Part shown: in pieces, positions 8,890 through 18,678 of the stretch
How positions within the stretch are numbered: position 1 is the first letter of the stretch
Layout: every line of letters begins with the position of its first letter
Origin: Rhodoferax sp. U11-2br
Lineage (GTDB): Bacteria; Pseudomonadota; Gammaproteobacteria; Burkholderiales; Burkholderiaceae_C
DNA: 64,000 nucleotides
Direction of reading: 5' to 3'
Assembly: GCF_018619435.1 (NCBI RefSeq)
Contig: NZ_JAHFZF010000004.1
Location: forward strand, 124,001 to 188,000
The notes under the pieces: model-generated
Databases searched by the model: none
Seen by the model: only the letters and a program-made list of their open reading frames with translations
Told to the model about the DNA's origin: nothing
Program-made: the position numbers and the translations under genes

Positions 8890-9846
8890 ATGAAACCATT
8901 TGCTTTTGTATTTCCGGGTCAGGGCTCGCAGTCGGTCGGCATGCTGGACGGCTGGGCTGATCATCCGCAGGTGCTGGCTGCCGTGGCCGAGGCCTCGGAC
9001 GCCCTGCATGAAGATGTTGGCCAGTTGATCAAGGAAGGCCCCAAGGAGGCGCTGGCGCTCACCACCAACACCCAGCCGGTGATGCTGGTGGCGGGTGTGG
9101 CTGCCTACCGCGTCTGGATGGCTGAAGTGGGTGTGGCGCCTGCTGCGGTGGCCGGGCATTCACTGGGTGAATATTCCGCGCTGGTGGCCTCGGGGGTGCT
9201 GACCCTGTCGCAAGCCGCGCCGCTGGTGCGTTTTCGTGCCCAGGCGATGCAGGAAGCCGTGCCTGTGGGTGTGGGCGCCATGGCGGCCATCCTGGGTATG
9301 GATGCTTCTAAAGTGATCGCTATCTGTGCAGAGGTGACGGGGTCTTTTGGCCAGAATGCCACAGAAGTTGTGGAGGCTGTCAATTTCAACGACCCGGGCC
9401 AGACCGTGATTGCCGGTTCCAAGGCTGCGGTGGACCAGGCCTGTGTGGCGCTCAAGGCTCAGGGTGCCAAGCGTGCCTTGTTGCTGCCGGTGTCGGCGCC
9501 TTTCCACTCCAGCCTGATGCAACCAGCGGCCTTGAAACTCAAGGACCAGCTCGACACCGTTGCATTTGCGGCGCCGCAGATCCCGGTCATCAACAACATC
9601 GACGTAGCGGTGGAGTCCGACCCACAACGTATCCGCGACGCGTTGATGCGCCAGGCGTTTGGCCCGGTGCGCTGGGTCGAAGTGGTGCTGGCCCTGCAAG
9701 CCCGTGGTTTGTCCACTTTGGTCGAATGTGGCCCTGGCAAGGTCTTGGCTGGTATGGCCAAACGTATTGCGCCCGACCTGGCGGGTCTGGCGTTGTTCGA
9801 TGCCGCCTCTCTGGCGGACGTCAAAACAAGTCTTTTGGAAGCATGA
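8890..9846 (+). CDS. fabD: Malonyl-CoA:ACP transacylase
   Basis: Loads malonyl groups on ACP for chain elongation. The 318-residue protein starts MKPFAFVFPGQGSQSVGM, the standard FabD opening, so the ATG at 8890 is preferred to an in-frame GTG at 8881. The active-site serine is Ser91 in GHSLGEYSAL; the partner histidine is in PVSAPFHSSLM near residue 204. Sits in the canonical fabH-fabD-fabG-acpP-fabF order. A stretch at 9304-9350 faintly resembles the interspersed repeat family, but the match is too weak to list. Confidence 0.96.
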   Translation: MKPFAFVFPGQGSQSVGMLDGWADHPQVLAAVAEASDALHEDVGQLIKEGPKEALALTTNTQPVMLVAGVAAYRVWMAEVGVAPAAVAGHSLGEYSALVASGVLTLSQAAPLVRFRAQAMQEAVPVGVGAMAAILGMDASKVIAICAEVTGSFGQNATEVVEAVNFNDPGQTVIAGSKAAVDQACVALKAQGAKRALLLPVSAPFHSSLMQPAALKLKDQLDTVAFAAPQIPVINNIDVAVESDPQRIRDALMRQAFGPVRWVEVVLALQARGLSTLVECGPGKVLAGMAKRIAPDLAGLALFDAASLADVKTSLLEA

Positions 9847-9850
9847 ATTC

Positions 9851-10600
9851 ATGAGTGAACCTACTTTTCAAGGCCAGGTGGCCCTGGTCACCGGCGCCTC
9901 GCGCGGCATTGGCGCGGCGATTGCACTGCAACTGGCCCAGCAAGGCCTCAAGGTGATTGGCACCGCCACCACCGACGACGGCGCCGCCAAAATCAGCCAG
10001 ACCCTGGCAGCGTTTGATGGCTGCAGTGGCAAAACCCTCAATGTCAACGATGCGCCCGGCGTGGATGCCCTGATCGACGAAATCGTCAAAACCCACGGTG
10101 GCTTGCAGATTCTGGTCAACAACGCGGGGATCACCCGCGACAACCTGACCATGCGCATGAAAGACGAGGAATGGGATGCGGTGCTCGACACCAATCTCAA
10201 AGCGGTGTTTAGGATGAGCAGAGCCGTCATGCGGACCATGATGAAGCAGCGTTATGGCCGCATCATCAGCATCACCTCGGTGGTGGGGGCCTCCGGCAAC
10301 CCGGGTCAGGCCAATTACGCCGCTGCCAAGGCCGGTGTGGCGGGTATGACCCGTGCGCTGGCGCGTGAGTTGGGTTCGCGCAACATCACGGTCAATTGCA
10401 TCGCCCCGGGGTTCATCGAAACTGACATGACTGCGGGTCTGCCCGAAGAACAGCACAAAGCCCTGATGGGGCAGATCCCCTTGGGCCACCTGGGTAAGCC
10501 AGCAGACATTGCCCATGCGGTGGCTTATCTGGCGTCTCCCCAGGCAGCGTATGTCACTGGCCAGGAATTGCATGTCAATGGTGGCATGTTCATGGCGTGA
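9851..10600 (+). CDS. fabG: 3-oxoacyl-ACP reductase
   Basis: NADPH-dependent reduction of 3-oxoacyl-ACP. A 249-residue short-chain dehydrogenase: cofactor motif TGASRGIG (14-21), NNAG near residue 90, and catalytic Tyr156 and Lys160 (YAAAK) with a serine in the preceding SITSVVG stretch. The ATG at 9851 comes 4 bp after the fabD stop; longer in-frame extensions overlap fabD and are not supported by the family. It is part of the fab operon. Confidence 0.96.
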   Translation: MSEPTFQGQVALVTGASRGIGAAIALQLAQQGLKVIGTATTDDGAAKISQTLAAFDGCSGKTLNVNDAPGVDALIDEIVKTHGGLQILVNNAGITRDNLTMRMKDEEWDAVLDTNLKAVFRMSRAVMRTMMKQRYGRIISITSVVGASGNPGQANYAAAKAGVAGMTRALARELGSRNITVNCIAPGFIETDMTAGLPEEQHKALMGQIPLGHLGKPADIAHAVAYLASPQAAYVTGQELHVNGGMFMA

Positions 10601-10647
10601 TCGGTGTATAAACAGAAGCCATCCAGCCGACATATCCGTCCGGTTAA

Positions 10648-10923
<276 letters not shown>

Positions 10924-11001
10924 TGAACCCAAGCGCGGCGCCCCAGGGTGCCGCTTCGCTGCAGGGGTGTTTGACACCACCGGGCAGCGTCACCATTTCA
11001 C

Positions 11002-11034
11002 AGCCTGATGCCTGCGCAAGGCATCAGGCTTTTT
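11002..11034 (+). terminator. Rho-independent terminator after acpP
   Basis: An 11-bp stem, AGCCTGATGCC (11002-11012) with GGCATCAGGCT (11020-11030), has a 7-nt loop and ends in a T5 run. It separates acpP from fabF and may lower fabF expression relative to acpP. Confidence 0.9.
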
Positions 11035-11062
11035 ACAGACGAACCACTGACTGCTTATTCTT

Positions 11063-12310
11063 ATGTCCCGTCGTCGCGTAGTTGTCACCGGTCTCGGTTG
11101 TGTCAGTCCCGTTGGAAACACGGTCGACACCACTTGGGCGAATCTGCTGGCTGGTCAATCGGGCGTGGGCCTGATCACCAAGTTTGACGCTTCCACTTTC
11201 AGCTGCAAGATCGCAGCCGAGGTCAAAGGGTTTGACATTGAAGCCTACATGAGCGCCAAGGAAGCGCGCACCATGGACACCTTCATCCACTTTGGTATTG
11301 CCGCCGCCGAGCAAGCCGTCGCTGATGCGGGTCTGCCCCGGGGTGATGCCTTGAGTGAAGAACTCGCCACGCGCATTGGCTGCGTCATTGGCTCGGGCAT
11401 TGGTGGTCTGCCGATGATCGAGGGCATGCACGCGGAGTACATGCAGCGCGGTGCGCGTCGTATTTCGCCGTTTTTTGTGCCTTCCACCATCGTCAACATG
11501 ATCGCCGGTCATGTGTCGATCCGCTGCGGCTTCAAGGGGCCGAATTTGGCCATCGTCACAGCCTGCACCACCGGTCTGCACTGCATTGGTCAGGCCGGAC
11601 GCATGATCGAGTACGGTGACGCCGATGTGGTGGTCGCCGGTGGTGCCGAGGCCACCATTTCGCCGTTGGGTGTGGGTGGTTTTGCCGCGATGCGTGCTTT
11701 GAGCACCCGCAACGACGACCCTGCTACCGCCTCACGCCCCTGGGACCGTGACCGTGACGGTTTTGTGCTGGGAGAGGGCGCTGGTGTGATGGTGCTCGAA
11801 GAATACGAACACGCCAAGGCCCGTGGCGCCAAGATTTACGCTGAACTCGCCGGTTTTGGCATGAGTGGCGATGCCGGTCACATGACCGCCCCCAACATGG
11901 ACGGCCCGCGCCGTGCCATGCTGATGGCCATGCAGAACGCCGGTGTCAACGCCGACCAGGTCAACTACGTCAATGCCCACGGCACCTCGACCCCGCTGGG
12001 CGATACCAACGAGTCCAACGCCATCAAGGCCGCTCTGGGTGATCACGCCAAGAAGGTGGTGGTCAATTCCACCAAGTCGATGACTGGCCATTTGTTGGGT
12101 GGTGCGGGTGGTCTGGAATCGGTGGTGACCGTGCTGGCGCTGCACCACCAGAAGAGCCCGCCGACCATGAACATCTTCAACCAGGACCCGGATTGCGACC
12201 TGGACTACTGCGCCAACACGGCGCGCGACATGAAGATCGACGTGGCCATCAAGAACAACTTTGGTTTTGGTGGCACCAACGGCTCGTTGGTGTTCAAGCG
12301 CGCTGCTTGA
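11063..12310 (+). CDS. fabF: 3-oxoacyl-ACP synthase II (KAS II)
   Basis: Elongates acyl-ACP. The 415-residue protein opens [18 protein letters not shown] and has the thiolase-fold triad Cys168 (VTACTTG), His306 ([11 protein letters not shown]) and His343 ([10 protein letters not shown]). Length and order are normal for the fab cluster. A terminator lies 29 bp upstream of its ATG, so it is expressed by read-through or by a promoter inside that gap. Confidence 0.96.
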   Translation: MSRRRVVVTGLGCVSPVGNTVDTTWANLLAGQSGVGLITKFDASTFSCKIAAEVKGFDIEAYMSAKEARTMDTFIHFGIAAAEQAVADAGLPRGDALSEELATRIGCVIGSGIGGLPMIEGMHAEYMQRGARRISPFFVPSTIVNMIAGHVSIRCGFKGPNLAIVTACTTGLHCIGQAGRMIEYGDADVVVAGGAEATISPLGVGGFAAMRALSTRNDDPATASRPWDRDRDGFVLGEGAGVMVLEEYEHAKARGAKIYAELAGFGMSGDAGHMTAPNMDGPRRAMLMAMQNAGVNADQVNYVNAHGTSTPLGDTNESNAIKAALGDHAKKVVVNSTKSMTGHLLGGAGGLESVVTVLALHHQKSPPTMNIFNQDPDCDLDYCANTARDMKIDVAIKNNFGFGGTNGSLVFKRAA

Positions 12311-12353
12311 TCCCACTGACTGCGGGATTCGCCTCTTTCAGCCTTTTTTCCTG

Positions 12354-12809
12354 ATGCACAGCGCCCCAGCGGTCAGCTACCCGGTGGGGCGTTCGTCTTT
12401 CTACGGCGCTGTGCTGGCTGGGCTTCATGGTTTGGGTGCCTGCGTGCTGCTGGCCTGGGCGGTGAATACCGACACACCCAGGCTTGGGCATCTGCTGGGT
12501 GGCTTGCTTTGGTTGAGCAGCCTGGTGCTGGCCCTGTGGTCCTGGCGGCACACGTCCAACGGCACACTCACCTGGGACGGCCAGCAATGGATCTGGACGC
12601 TGGGGGATCTGTCGCACCCCGTGACCCTGCGGGTGACGCTGGACCTGCAACACCTGATACTGATGCAATTGCGCGCCCAGGACGCGGCCACGCAGTGGGT
12701 CTGGCTAGAACGCTCGGCCGCACCTGCGCGCTGGCGACCCTGTCGGCGTGCGGTGTTTGCGCGCCAGCCCGCACAGCCGACTGCTGATGCCGACTGGGTG
12801 GCACCATGA
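12354..12809 (+). CDS. Small membrane protein before rpoE (YgfX/CptA-like?)
   Basis: A 151-residue protein with two adjacent hydrophobic segments (about residues 16-36 and 43-60), followed by a Trp-rich soluble part (LTWDGQQWIWTLGD). The N-terminal hairpin plus a beta-rich, Trp-rich tail recalls the YgfX/CptA family, inner-membrane proteins usually paired with SdhE; that assignment is inference and unproven. ATG 12354 is preferred because upstream codons lie inside fabF. It overlaps the rpoE start as ATGA, so it is translationally coupled to the sigma factor, and it is probably a conserved unknown of this locus in related bacteria. Confidence 0.65.
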   Translation: MHSAPAVSYPVGRSSFYGAVLAGLHGLGACVLLAWAVNTDTPRLGHLLGGLLWLSSLVLALWSWRHTSNGTLTWDGQQWIWTLGDLSHPVTLRVTLDLQHLILMQLRAQDAATQWVWLERSAAPARWRPCRRAVFARQPAQPTADADWVAP

Positions 12810-13450
12810 CCGTCAACACACCGACGCCAGACACTGCCATGCCACGCGAGCCCGACAGTGATGTGGTGCTGGTTGAGCGCGCGCAGGCCGGTGACCAGCG
12901 GGCGTTTGAGTTGCTGGTCATCAAATACCAGCGCCGGGTGGAGCGGCTGATTGGCCGCATGGTGCGTGATGTGGACCTGGTCGAAGACATTGCCCAGGAA
13001 ACCTTCATCCGTGCTTACCGGGCCTTGCACCAGTTCCGTGGTGATGCCCAGTTCTACACCTGGCTCTATCGCATTGCGGTCAACACGGCCAAGAAATTTC
13101 TGCTCGAATTGAAGAGAGACCCCACCGTCTCGGACAGCGCGCTGGCGCCCAAAGACGATGAGGATGAAACTTTCCGGCCCAAAAACGAACCAAGCACAGA
13201 CGAGACACCGGAGTCGGTGTTGGCGGCCAAGGAAATTGGCCAGGCGGTGAGCCAGGCGCTGGCCGAGTTGCCGGACGATTTGCGTCAGGCCATCAGTTTG
13301 CGGGAGATGGATGGTTTGACTTACGAAGACATTGCCCAACTGATGGCGTGTCCGATTGGCACCGTGCGTTCGCGGATTTTCCGGGCGCGTGAGGCCATTT
13401 CTGCCAAGGTGCGTCCGCTGCTTGAGCGGCAGACCGGTAAACGTTGGTAA
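12806..13450 (+). CDS. rpoE: Extracytoplasmic-function sigma factor RpoE/AlgU
   Basis: A 214-residue group IV sigma factor directing the envelope-stress response. Region 2 spans about residues 25-95 (FIRAYRALHQFRGDAQFYTW holds the -10 recognition part), then a longer acidic linker rich in D/E (about 105-135), then region 4 with the DNA-recognition helix around MACPIGTVRSRIFRAREAI. Genes for its anti-sigma factor, the regulator RseB and the periplasmic protease DegP follow on the same strand: the classic rpoE-rseA-rseB-degP regulon core. Confidence 0.95.
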   Translation: MTVNTPTPDTAMPREPDSDVVLVERAQAGDQRAFELLVIKYQRRVERLIGRMVRDVDLVEDIAQETFIRAYRALHQFRGDAQFYTWLYRIAVNTAKKFLLELKRDPTVSDSALAPKDDEDETFRPKNEPSTDETPESVLAAKEIGQAVSQALAELPDDLRQAISLREMDGLTYEDIAQLMACPIGTVRSRIFRAREAISAKVRPLLERQTGKRW

Positions 13451-13507
13451 GGGGTGTGAACATGAAGCAGTTGGAACGGTTTGAACAAAACAGGGGCGAG
13501 GTACCTC

Positions 13508-14122
13508 ATGTCTGATCACACGCAACACAACAGCGAAAGGCTGTCCGCCCTGATGGATGGGGCGCTGGAGGGTGAAGATGTGGCGCGCGCGCTGGATGCG
13601 TTCGCCAACGATGTCTCGGTCGATGACACCTGGGATACCTACCATCTCGTGGGCCAGGCGATGCGCGCCTCTGGCGAGCCTTTGCAAGCGCACGACCCGG
13701 CTTTTCTGGCGCGCTTGCGCTTGCGGCTCGCCGAAGAAACTCCTGAATCAGTAGCTGTAAGCCCTTTATCAATAAGGGCGGAAGGCCAAAAAGTCTTAAA
13801 AGAAGCGGCCAACGATCCCTGGTGGCGGCGTGTTGCCGGTTTGGCCTCGGTGGCCGTCGTGGGGCTGCTGGCCTGGCAGGGGCTGGTTTGGATGGGACCG
13901 GGCCAACCAACCGAGGCGACGCTGGCGCAGCAATCTGCCGCACCAGCGACCAGGGGGGCACCGCAAGCGCTGGTCAGTGCCGATGGTGGCTCGCCGCTCA
14001 TGATCCGCGACCCGCAGCTCGATGCCTTGTTGGCGGCACATCGCCAGGTCGGCGGTGCCACCGCCTTGCAGATGCCAGCGGGTTTTCTGCGCAATGCCAC
14101 TTTCAGCGAGGACAAACGTTGA
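13508..14122 (+). CDS. rseA: Anti-sigma-E factor RseA (MucA)
   Basis: A 204-residue inner-membrane protein that holds RpoE inactive until cleaved under stress. The N-terminal anti-sigma domain (about 1-75) includes the family motif LSALMDGALEG. A single transmembrane segment lies at about residues 114-132 (VAVVGLLAWQGLVWMG), with a periplasmic tail after it. Start at ATG 13508, preceded by GAGGTACC; an in-frame TTG at 13481 is less likely. A copy of the interspersed repeat sits in frame at 13751-13787, coding for part of the linker between the sigma-binding domain and the membrane. Confidence 0.88.
   Translation: MSDHTQHNSERLSALMDGALEGEDVARALDAFANDVSVDDTWDTYHLVGQAMRASGEPLQAHDPAFLARLRLRLAEETPESVAVSPLSIRAEGQKVLKEAANDPWWRRVAGLASVAVVGLLAWQGLVWMGPGQPTEATLAQQSAAPATRGAPQALVSADGGSPLMIRDPQLDALLAAHRQVGGATALQMPAGFLRNATFSEDKR
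13751..13787 (+). repeat. Interspersed palindromic repeat inside rseA, copy 3
   Basis: TAGCTGTAA, then GCCCTTTATCAATAAGGGC, then GGAAGGCCAAA. The 19-base core is identical to that of the intergenic copy at 31898-31916. It is read in frame within rseA. Confidence 0.8.
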
Positions 14123-15132
14123 GACCTTGGCGCGGGGCTGCTGTTGGCTTGCTGGTGGCGCTGGCCCAGTTCGGGCTGGCGGCGCAACCTGCTACGCTTG
14201 CGCCACCCGCCGAGGCCCCTGGCGCGGACATCGAGCGCTGGCTGATGCGCCTGCATGAGGCACCGCGCAACCGCGCTTACGTCGGCACCTTTGTGGTCAC
14301 CGCTGGCAGTGACATGTCGAGCGCGCGCATCTGGCATGTGGGGGACGGTGAACGCCAGATGGAGCGGGTCGAGTCGCTCACAGGCACGGCGCGCACCACC
14401 TTTCGGCGCAATGACGAGGTGGTGACCTTTTTGCCCGCAAACCGCACTGTGGTGCATGAAACCCGCGAGGCACTGGGCTTGTTTCCCAATCTGCTGAAAA
14501 AAGCCGATGCCTCGGTGCCCCGTTATTACCGGCTGCGCAGCATCGGCCAGGGCCGTGTGGCCGGGCTGGAGGCGGACATTGTGCAGTTGCTGCCGGTGGA
14601 TGGGCTGCGTTTTGGCTACCAGATCTGGACCGAGCAAAAAACTGGCCTGATGCTCAAGTTACAAACCCTGGACACCGGCGGCAAGGTGCTGGAACAGGCG
14701 GCTTTTTCAGAGCTGCAGCTCGAGGCGCCGGTGAGCATGGCCAAGCTCAAGGCCTTGATGGACAACACCCAGGGTTACCAGGTGGTCAGCCCGCATCTGT
14801 TCAAGACCACGGCGCAAGAGGAGGGCTGGGAGCTTGGTACCGCCGTCCCCGGCTTTGCGCCGATGCGTTGTTACCGGCGTGGTGAGGGGGCTGCTGCGCC
14901 TGGGCGCAGTGCCTTGCAATGTGTTTATTCCGACGGTCTGGCCTCGGTGTCCCTGTTTGTGGAGCCGTTTGAGTCCAACCGCCATGCGCGCATGTTGTCG
15001 GCCCATCCGCTGTCGCTGGGGGCCACCAGCCTGCGCGTGCGCCAGGTCGGGCCGTGGTGTATGACGGCGGTGGGCGAGGTACCGGCGCAGACCTTGGACC
15101 GCTTGATGCAAGCCTTTGAAAAAAAGCGCTGA
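14119..15132 (+). CDS. rseB: Sigma-E regulatory protein RseB (MucB)
   Basis: A 337-residue periplasmic protein that binds RseA and protects it from site-1 cleavage until it senses mislocalised lipoprotein or LPS signals. The TTG at 14119 overlaps the rseA stop as TTGA and gives a clean signal peptide ending near LAAQPA (about residue 24). The N-terminal lipid-binding-like domain (about 35-200) and C-terminal RseA-binding domain (about 225-325) follow. Gene order and overlap support coupling with rseA. Confidence 0.87.
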   Translation: MRPWRGAAVGLLVALAQFGLAAQPATLAPPAEAPGADIERWLMRLHEAPRNRAYVGTFVVTAGSDMSSARIWHVGDGERQMERVESLTGTARTTFRRNDEVVTFLPANRTVVHETREALGLFPNLLKKADASVPRYYRLRSIGQGRVAGLEADIVQLLPVDGLRFGYQIWTEQKTGLMLKLQTLDTGGKVLEQAAFSELQLEAPVSMAKLKALMDNTQGYQVVSPHLFKTTAQEEGWELGTAVPGFAPMRCYRRGEGAAAPGRSALQCVYSDGLASVSLFVEPFESNRHARMLSAHPLSLGATSLRVRQVGPWCMTAVGEVPAQTLDRLMQAFEKKR

Positions 15133-15174
15133 ACCCCAGATATGTTGTTGTTTTGTTATCAGAAAAGGTCAGAC

Positions 15175-16641
15175 ATGATGCACTTGAATTGGAAACGCTC
15201 GTATGCCTGTGTCCTCAGCGGCGCGTTGATGGCCACGGCCCTCACCGCCCTGGTGCCCACCACGTCAGCCTGGGCGCAGGCTGCCAGCCTGCCGGATTTT
15301 GCCGATCTGGTGGAGCGCACCAGCCCCTCGGTGGTGAACATCCGCACGCTGGAGAAAGTCAGCGCCGCCACAGACCAGGCGCCGCAGATGGATGAAGACA
15401 TGCTGGAGTTTTTCCGTCGTTTTGGCATCCCCATTCCCAACATGCCGCGCCAGGCGCCGCGCAACCAGCAGCAGCAACCGCGTGACGAAGAGCAGCCGCG
15501 TGGTGTGGGTTCGGGCTTTATCCTGACGGCCGACGGCATGATCATGACCAATGCCCATGTGGTCGAAGGTGCTGACGAGGTGGTGGTGACCCTGACCGAC
15601 AAGCGTGAGTTCAAGGCCAAGATCATTGGTTCCGACAAGCGCAGCGACGTGGCTGTGGTCAAGATCGAGGCCACCGGTCTGCCGGCCGTCAAGGTCGGTG
15701 ACGTGGGGCGCTTGCGCGTGGGGGAATGGGTGGTGGCGATTGGCTCCCCCTTTGGCCTGGAAAACACCGTGACCGCTGGCATTGTGAGCGCCAAGCAGCG
15801 CGACACCGGCGACTACCTGCCCTTCATCCAGACCGATGTGGCCATCAACCCGGGCAACTCGGGCGGGCCGCTGATCAACATGCGCGGTGAGGTGGTGGGT
15901 ATCAACAGCCAGATTTATTCGCGTTCGGGCGGCTCCATGGGCATCTCTTTCTCGATCCCGATCGACGAAGCGGTGCGTGTCAGCGAGCAGTTGCGTGCCA
16001 CCGGCAAGGTGACACGGGGCCGCATCGGGGTGCAGATTGACCAGGTGTCCAAAGAGGTGGCCGAGTCGATTGGTCTGGGCAAACCCCAGGGTGCCCTGGT
16101 GCGTGCGGTGGAAGCCGGTGCACCAGCCGACAAGGCGGGTATCGAGGCCGGTGACATCATCATCAAGTTTGATGGCAAAGCGGTCGAGAAGTCCTCCGAC
16201 TTGCCGCGCATGGTGGGCAACACCAAGCCGGGTACCAAGAGCACGCTCACAGTATTTCGCCGGGGTGCCACCAAGGACATCGCTGTGACGATTGCCGAGA
16301 TCGAGGCGGACAAACCCGCTGTCAAGGCCAATTCCAAGTCGGCCAAACCGCCCAAAACCTCTGCGGCGCAAAGCTTGGGTCTGGTGGTGTCTGATCTGAA
16401 CGAGGCAGCCCGCAAGGAGCTGGGTGGCAAAGGAGGGGTGCGTGTTGAGAGTGCCACAGATGCCGCGGCCCGTGCCGGTTTGCGTGAAGGCGATGTCATT
16501 GTGGCGCTGGCCAATGTGACGGTGAGCAATATGCAGGAGTTTGAATCGGTGCTGACCAAGCTCGACAAAACCAAACCGCTCAGTGTGTTGTTCCGCCGGG
16601 GTGAATGGTCGCAGTACACCGTGATCCGGCCTCTGAAATGA
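15175..16641 (+). CDS. degP: Do-family periplasmic serine protease DegP/MucD
   Basis: A 488-residue HtrA protease that degrades or refolds misfolded periplasmic proteins. The signal peptide ends near the SAWAQA site (about residue 34). The trypsin-like domain has His128 (TNAHVVEG), Asp158 (RSDVAVVK) and Ser229 (NPGNSGGPL). Two PDZ domains follow (about 285-375 and 395-485), separated by a Lys/Pro-rich linker. ATG 15175 gives the best signal peptide; an upstream ATG at 15142 adds 11 residues ahead of it. Last gene of the rpoE block. Confidence 0.93.
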   Translation: MMHLNWKRSYACVLSGALMATALTALVPTTSAWAQAASLPDFADLVERTSPSVVNIRTLEKVSAATDQAPQMDEDMLEFFRRFGIPIPNMPRQAPRNQQQQPRDEEQPRGVGSGFILTADGMIMTNAHVVEGADEVVVTLTDKREFKAKIIGSDKRSDVAVVKIEATGLPAVKVGDVGRLRVGEWVVAIGSPFGLENTVTAGIVSAKQRDTGDYLPFIQTDVAINPGNSGGPLINMRGEVVGINSQIYSRSGGSMGISFSIPIDEAVRVSEQLRATGKVTRGRIGVQIDQVSKEVAESIGLGKPQGALVRAVEAGAPADKAGIEAGDIIIKFDGKAVEKSSDLPRMVGNTKPGTKSTLTVFRRGATKDIAVTIAEIEADKPAVKANSKSAKPPKTSAAQSLGLVVSDLNEAARKELGGKGGVRVESATDAAARAGLREGDVIVALANVTVSNMQEFESVLTKLDKTKPLSVLFRRGEWSQYTVIRPLK

Positions 16642-16650
16642 TGTGTACAA

Positions 16651-16696
16651 CCGGTGCGAAAGCTTGGGATAAGCTGTGATCAAGCCCTCGCACCGG
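16651..16696. repeat. Long stem-loop after degP
   Basis: CCGGTGCGA (16651-16659) pairs with TCGCACCGG (16688-16696). An inner AGCTT/AAGCT hairpin sits in the loop and no T-run follows. It may stabilise or end the degP transcript. Confidence 0.5.
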
Positions 16697-16794
16697 CTGC
16701 CTATCTGGCGCCCCCGGGCCATGCGCGGGTGACGGCGCGCTTTTTCCTTACAATACAGCCCCGGCTCTCTTTGAGGCCGTCAGAAGCTTGGACC

Positions 16795-16826
16795 AGGGCG
16801 CGTCGTTTATGACCGCGCCCTTTTTT
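16795..16826 (+). terminator. Rho-independent terminator upstream of lepA
   Basis: GGGCGCG (16796-16802) pairs with CGCGCCC (16814-16820) and a T6 run follows. It ends 40 bp before the lepA start, so it ends the degP transcript or attenuates entry into lepA-lepB. Confidence 0.75.
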
Positions 16827-16866
16827 CTGTTCCCACGGTTTTCACACACTTTGTCGGTTTGCCCGA

Positions 16867-18678
16867 ATGAATCACATCAGAAACTTTTCGATCATTGCCC
16901 ATATTGACCACGGCAAGTCAACGCTGGCTGATCGCCTGATCCAGCGCTGCGGTGGCCTGCAGGAGCGCGAGATGGAAGCCCAGGTGCTGGACTCGATGGA
17001 CATCGAGAAAGAGCGCGGCATCACCATCAAGGCGCAGACTGCGGCCCTGCAGTACAAGGCCAAGGACGGCAAGACCTACAACCTGAACCTGATCGACACC
17101 CCCGGCCACGTGGACTTTTCCTACGAGGTGAGCCGTTCGCTGTCGGCCTGTGAAGGCGCCCTGCTGGTGGTCGATGCCAGCCAGGGGGTGGAGGCGCAAA
17201 CCGTGGCCAACTGCTACACCGCGCTCGACCTCGGTGTGGAAGTGGTGCCGGTGCTCAACAAGATCGACTTACCCAATGCCGACCCGGACAACGCCCGCTC
17301 GGAAATTGAAGATGTGATTGGCATTGACGCTGCAGATGCAATCGTCTGCTCGGCCAAAACCGGTCTGGGCATCGATGACATCCTGGAGGCGGTAGTGGCC
17401 CGTGTGCCCGCACCCAAAGGCAATCCTGACGCCGCTTTGCGCGCGATGATTATCGACAGCTGGTTTGACAGTTATGTGGGTGTGGTGATGTTGGTGCGGG
17501 TGGTCGATGGCCGCTTGGCCAAGGGCGAGCGCATCAAGATGATGGCCACCGGCACCACTTACAACGCCGACAGCCTGGGTGTGTTCACCCCGGCCAACCA
17601 GCCGCGTGAAGCGCTCGAAGCCGGTGAGGTGGGTTACATCATTGCCGGCATCCGCGAGTTGCAGGCGGCCAAGGTGGGTGACACCATCACCCTGATCCGC
17701 CCCGGTACCGGTGGTGCGGCGGCGACTGCGGCCGAGCCTTTGCCCGGTTTCAAAGAGATCCAACCGCAGGTGTTTGCCGGTCTGTACCCGACCGAAGCCA
17801 ATCAGTACGAAGGCCTGCGTGACAGCCTGGAGAAACTCAAGCTCAACGACGCCTCGCTGCATTACGAACCCGAGGTGTCTCAAGCACTCGGTTTTGGCTT
17901 CCGCTGCGGCTTTTTGGGCCTGTTGCACATGGAAATTGTGCAAGAGCGCCTGGAGCGCGAGTTTGACCAGGACCTGATCACCACCGCGCCCAGCGTGGTC
18001 TACCAGGTGGTGCAGGCCGATGGTACGGTCAAGATGGTGGAAAACCCGTCCAAGATGCCCGATCAGGGCCGCCTGGAGGAAATCCGCGAACCCATCGTTA
18101 CCGTGCACCTGTACATGCCGCAGGAGTATGTGGGCCCGGTGATGACCCTGGCCAACCAGAAACGCGGTGTGCAGATGAACATGGCCTACAAAGGCCGCCA
18201 GGTGGTCTTGACCTACGAAATGCCGCTCGGCGAGATCGTGATGGACTTCTTTGACAAGCTCAAGAGTGTCTCGCGCGGTTACGCCTCGATGGACTATGAG
18301 TTCAAGGAGTACCGCACTGCCGACGTGGTCAAGGTCGACATCCTGCTCAACGGTGAGAAGGTCGACGCCTTGTCGATCATCGTGCACCGTTCACAGTCGG
18401 TCTACCGGGGCCGCGCGGTGGTGGGCAAGATGCGTGAGGTGATCTCCCGCCAGATGTATGACGTGGCGATCCAGGCCGCCATCGGGGCTAACGTGATTGC
18501 CCGTGAGACAATCAAAGCGCTGCGCAAGAACGTGATCGCCAAGTGTTATGGCGGCGACATTTCGCGCAAACGCAAGCTGCTTGAGAAACAAAAAGAAGGC
18601 AAAAAACGCATGAAGCAAATTGGCTCGGTCGAGGTGCCCCAAGAGGCATTCCTGGCCATTTTGAAGGTGGATGCGTGA
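16867..18678 (+). CDS. lepA: Elongation factor 4 (LepA)
   Basis: A 603-residue translational GTPase that acts on stalled ribosomes. G1 is AHIDHGKST near residue 12, the effector/G2 region is [10 protein letters not shown]3 is DTPGHVDF near residue 80, and G4 is NKID near residue 135. The LepA-specific C-terminal domain ends with the basic segment [16 protein letters not shown]. Cotranscribed with lepB (overlapping stop/start), the same pairing as in E. coli. Confidence 0.97.
   Translation: MNHIRNFSIIAHIDHGKSTLADRLIQRCGGLQEREMEAQVLDSMDIEKERGITIKAQTAALQYKAKDGKTYNLNLIDTPGHVDFSYEVSRSLSACEGALLVVDASQGVEAQTVANCYTALDLGVEVVPVLNKIDLPNADPDNARSEIEDVIGIDAADAIVCSAKTGLGIDDILEAVVARVPAPKGNPDAALRAMIIDSWFDSYVGVVMLVRVVDGRLAKGERIKMMATGTTYNADSLGVFTPANQPREALEAGEVGYIIAGIRELQAAKVGDTITLIRPGTGGAAATAAEPLPGFKEIQPQVFAGLYPTEANQYEGLRDSLEKLKLNDASLHYEPEVSQALGFGFRCGFLGLLHMEIVQERLEREFDQDLITTAPSVVYQVVQADGTVKMVENPSKMPDQGRLEEIREPIVTVHLYMPQEYVGPVMTLANQKRGVQMNMAYKGRQVVLTYEMPLGEIVMDFFDKLKSVSRGYASMDYEFKEYRTADVVKVDILLNGEKVDALSIIVHRSQSVYRGRAVVGKMREVISRQMYDVAIQAAIGANVIARETIKALRKNVIAKCYGGDISRKRKLLEKQKEGKKRMKQIGSVEVPQEAFLAILKVDA

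Noticed and set aside
15265-16722. 485-codon antisense frame over degP
   Set aside because: Shadow of degP; composition biased to His/Gly/Leu with no recognisable motif.
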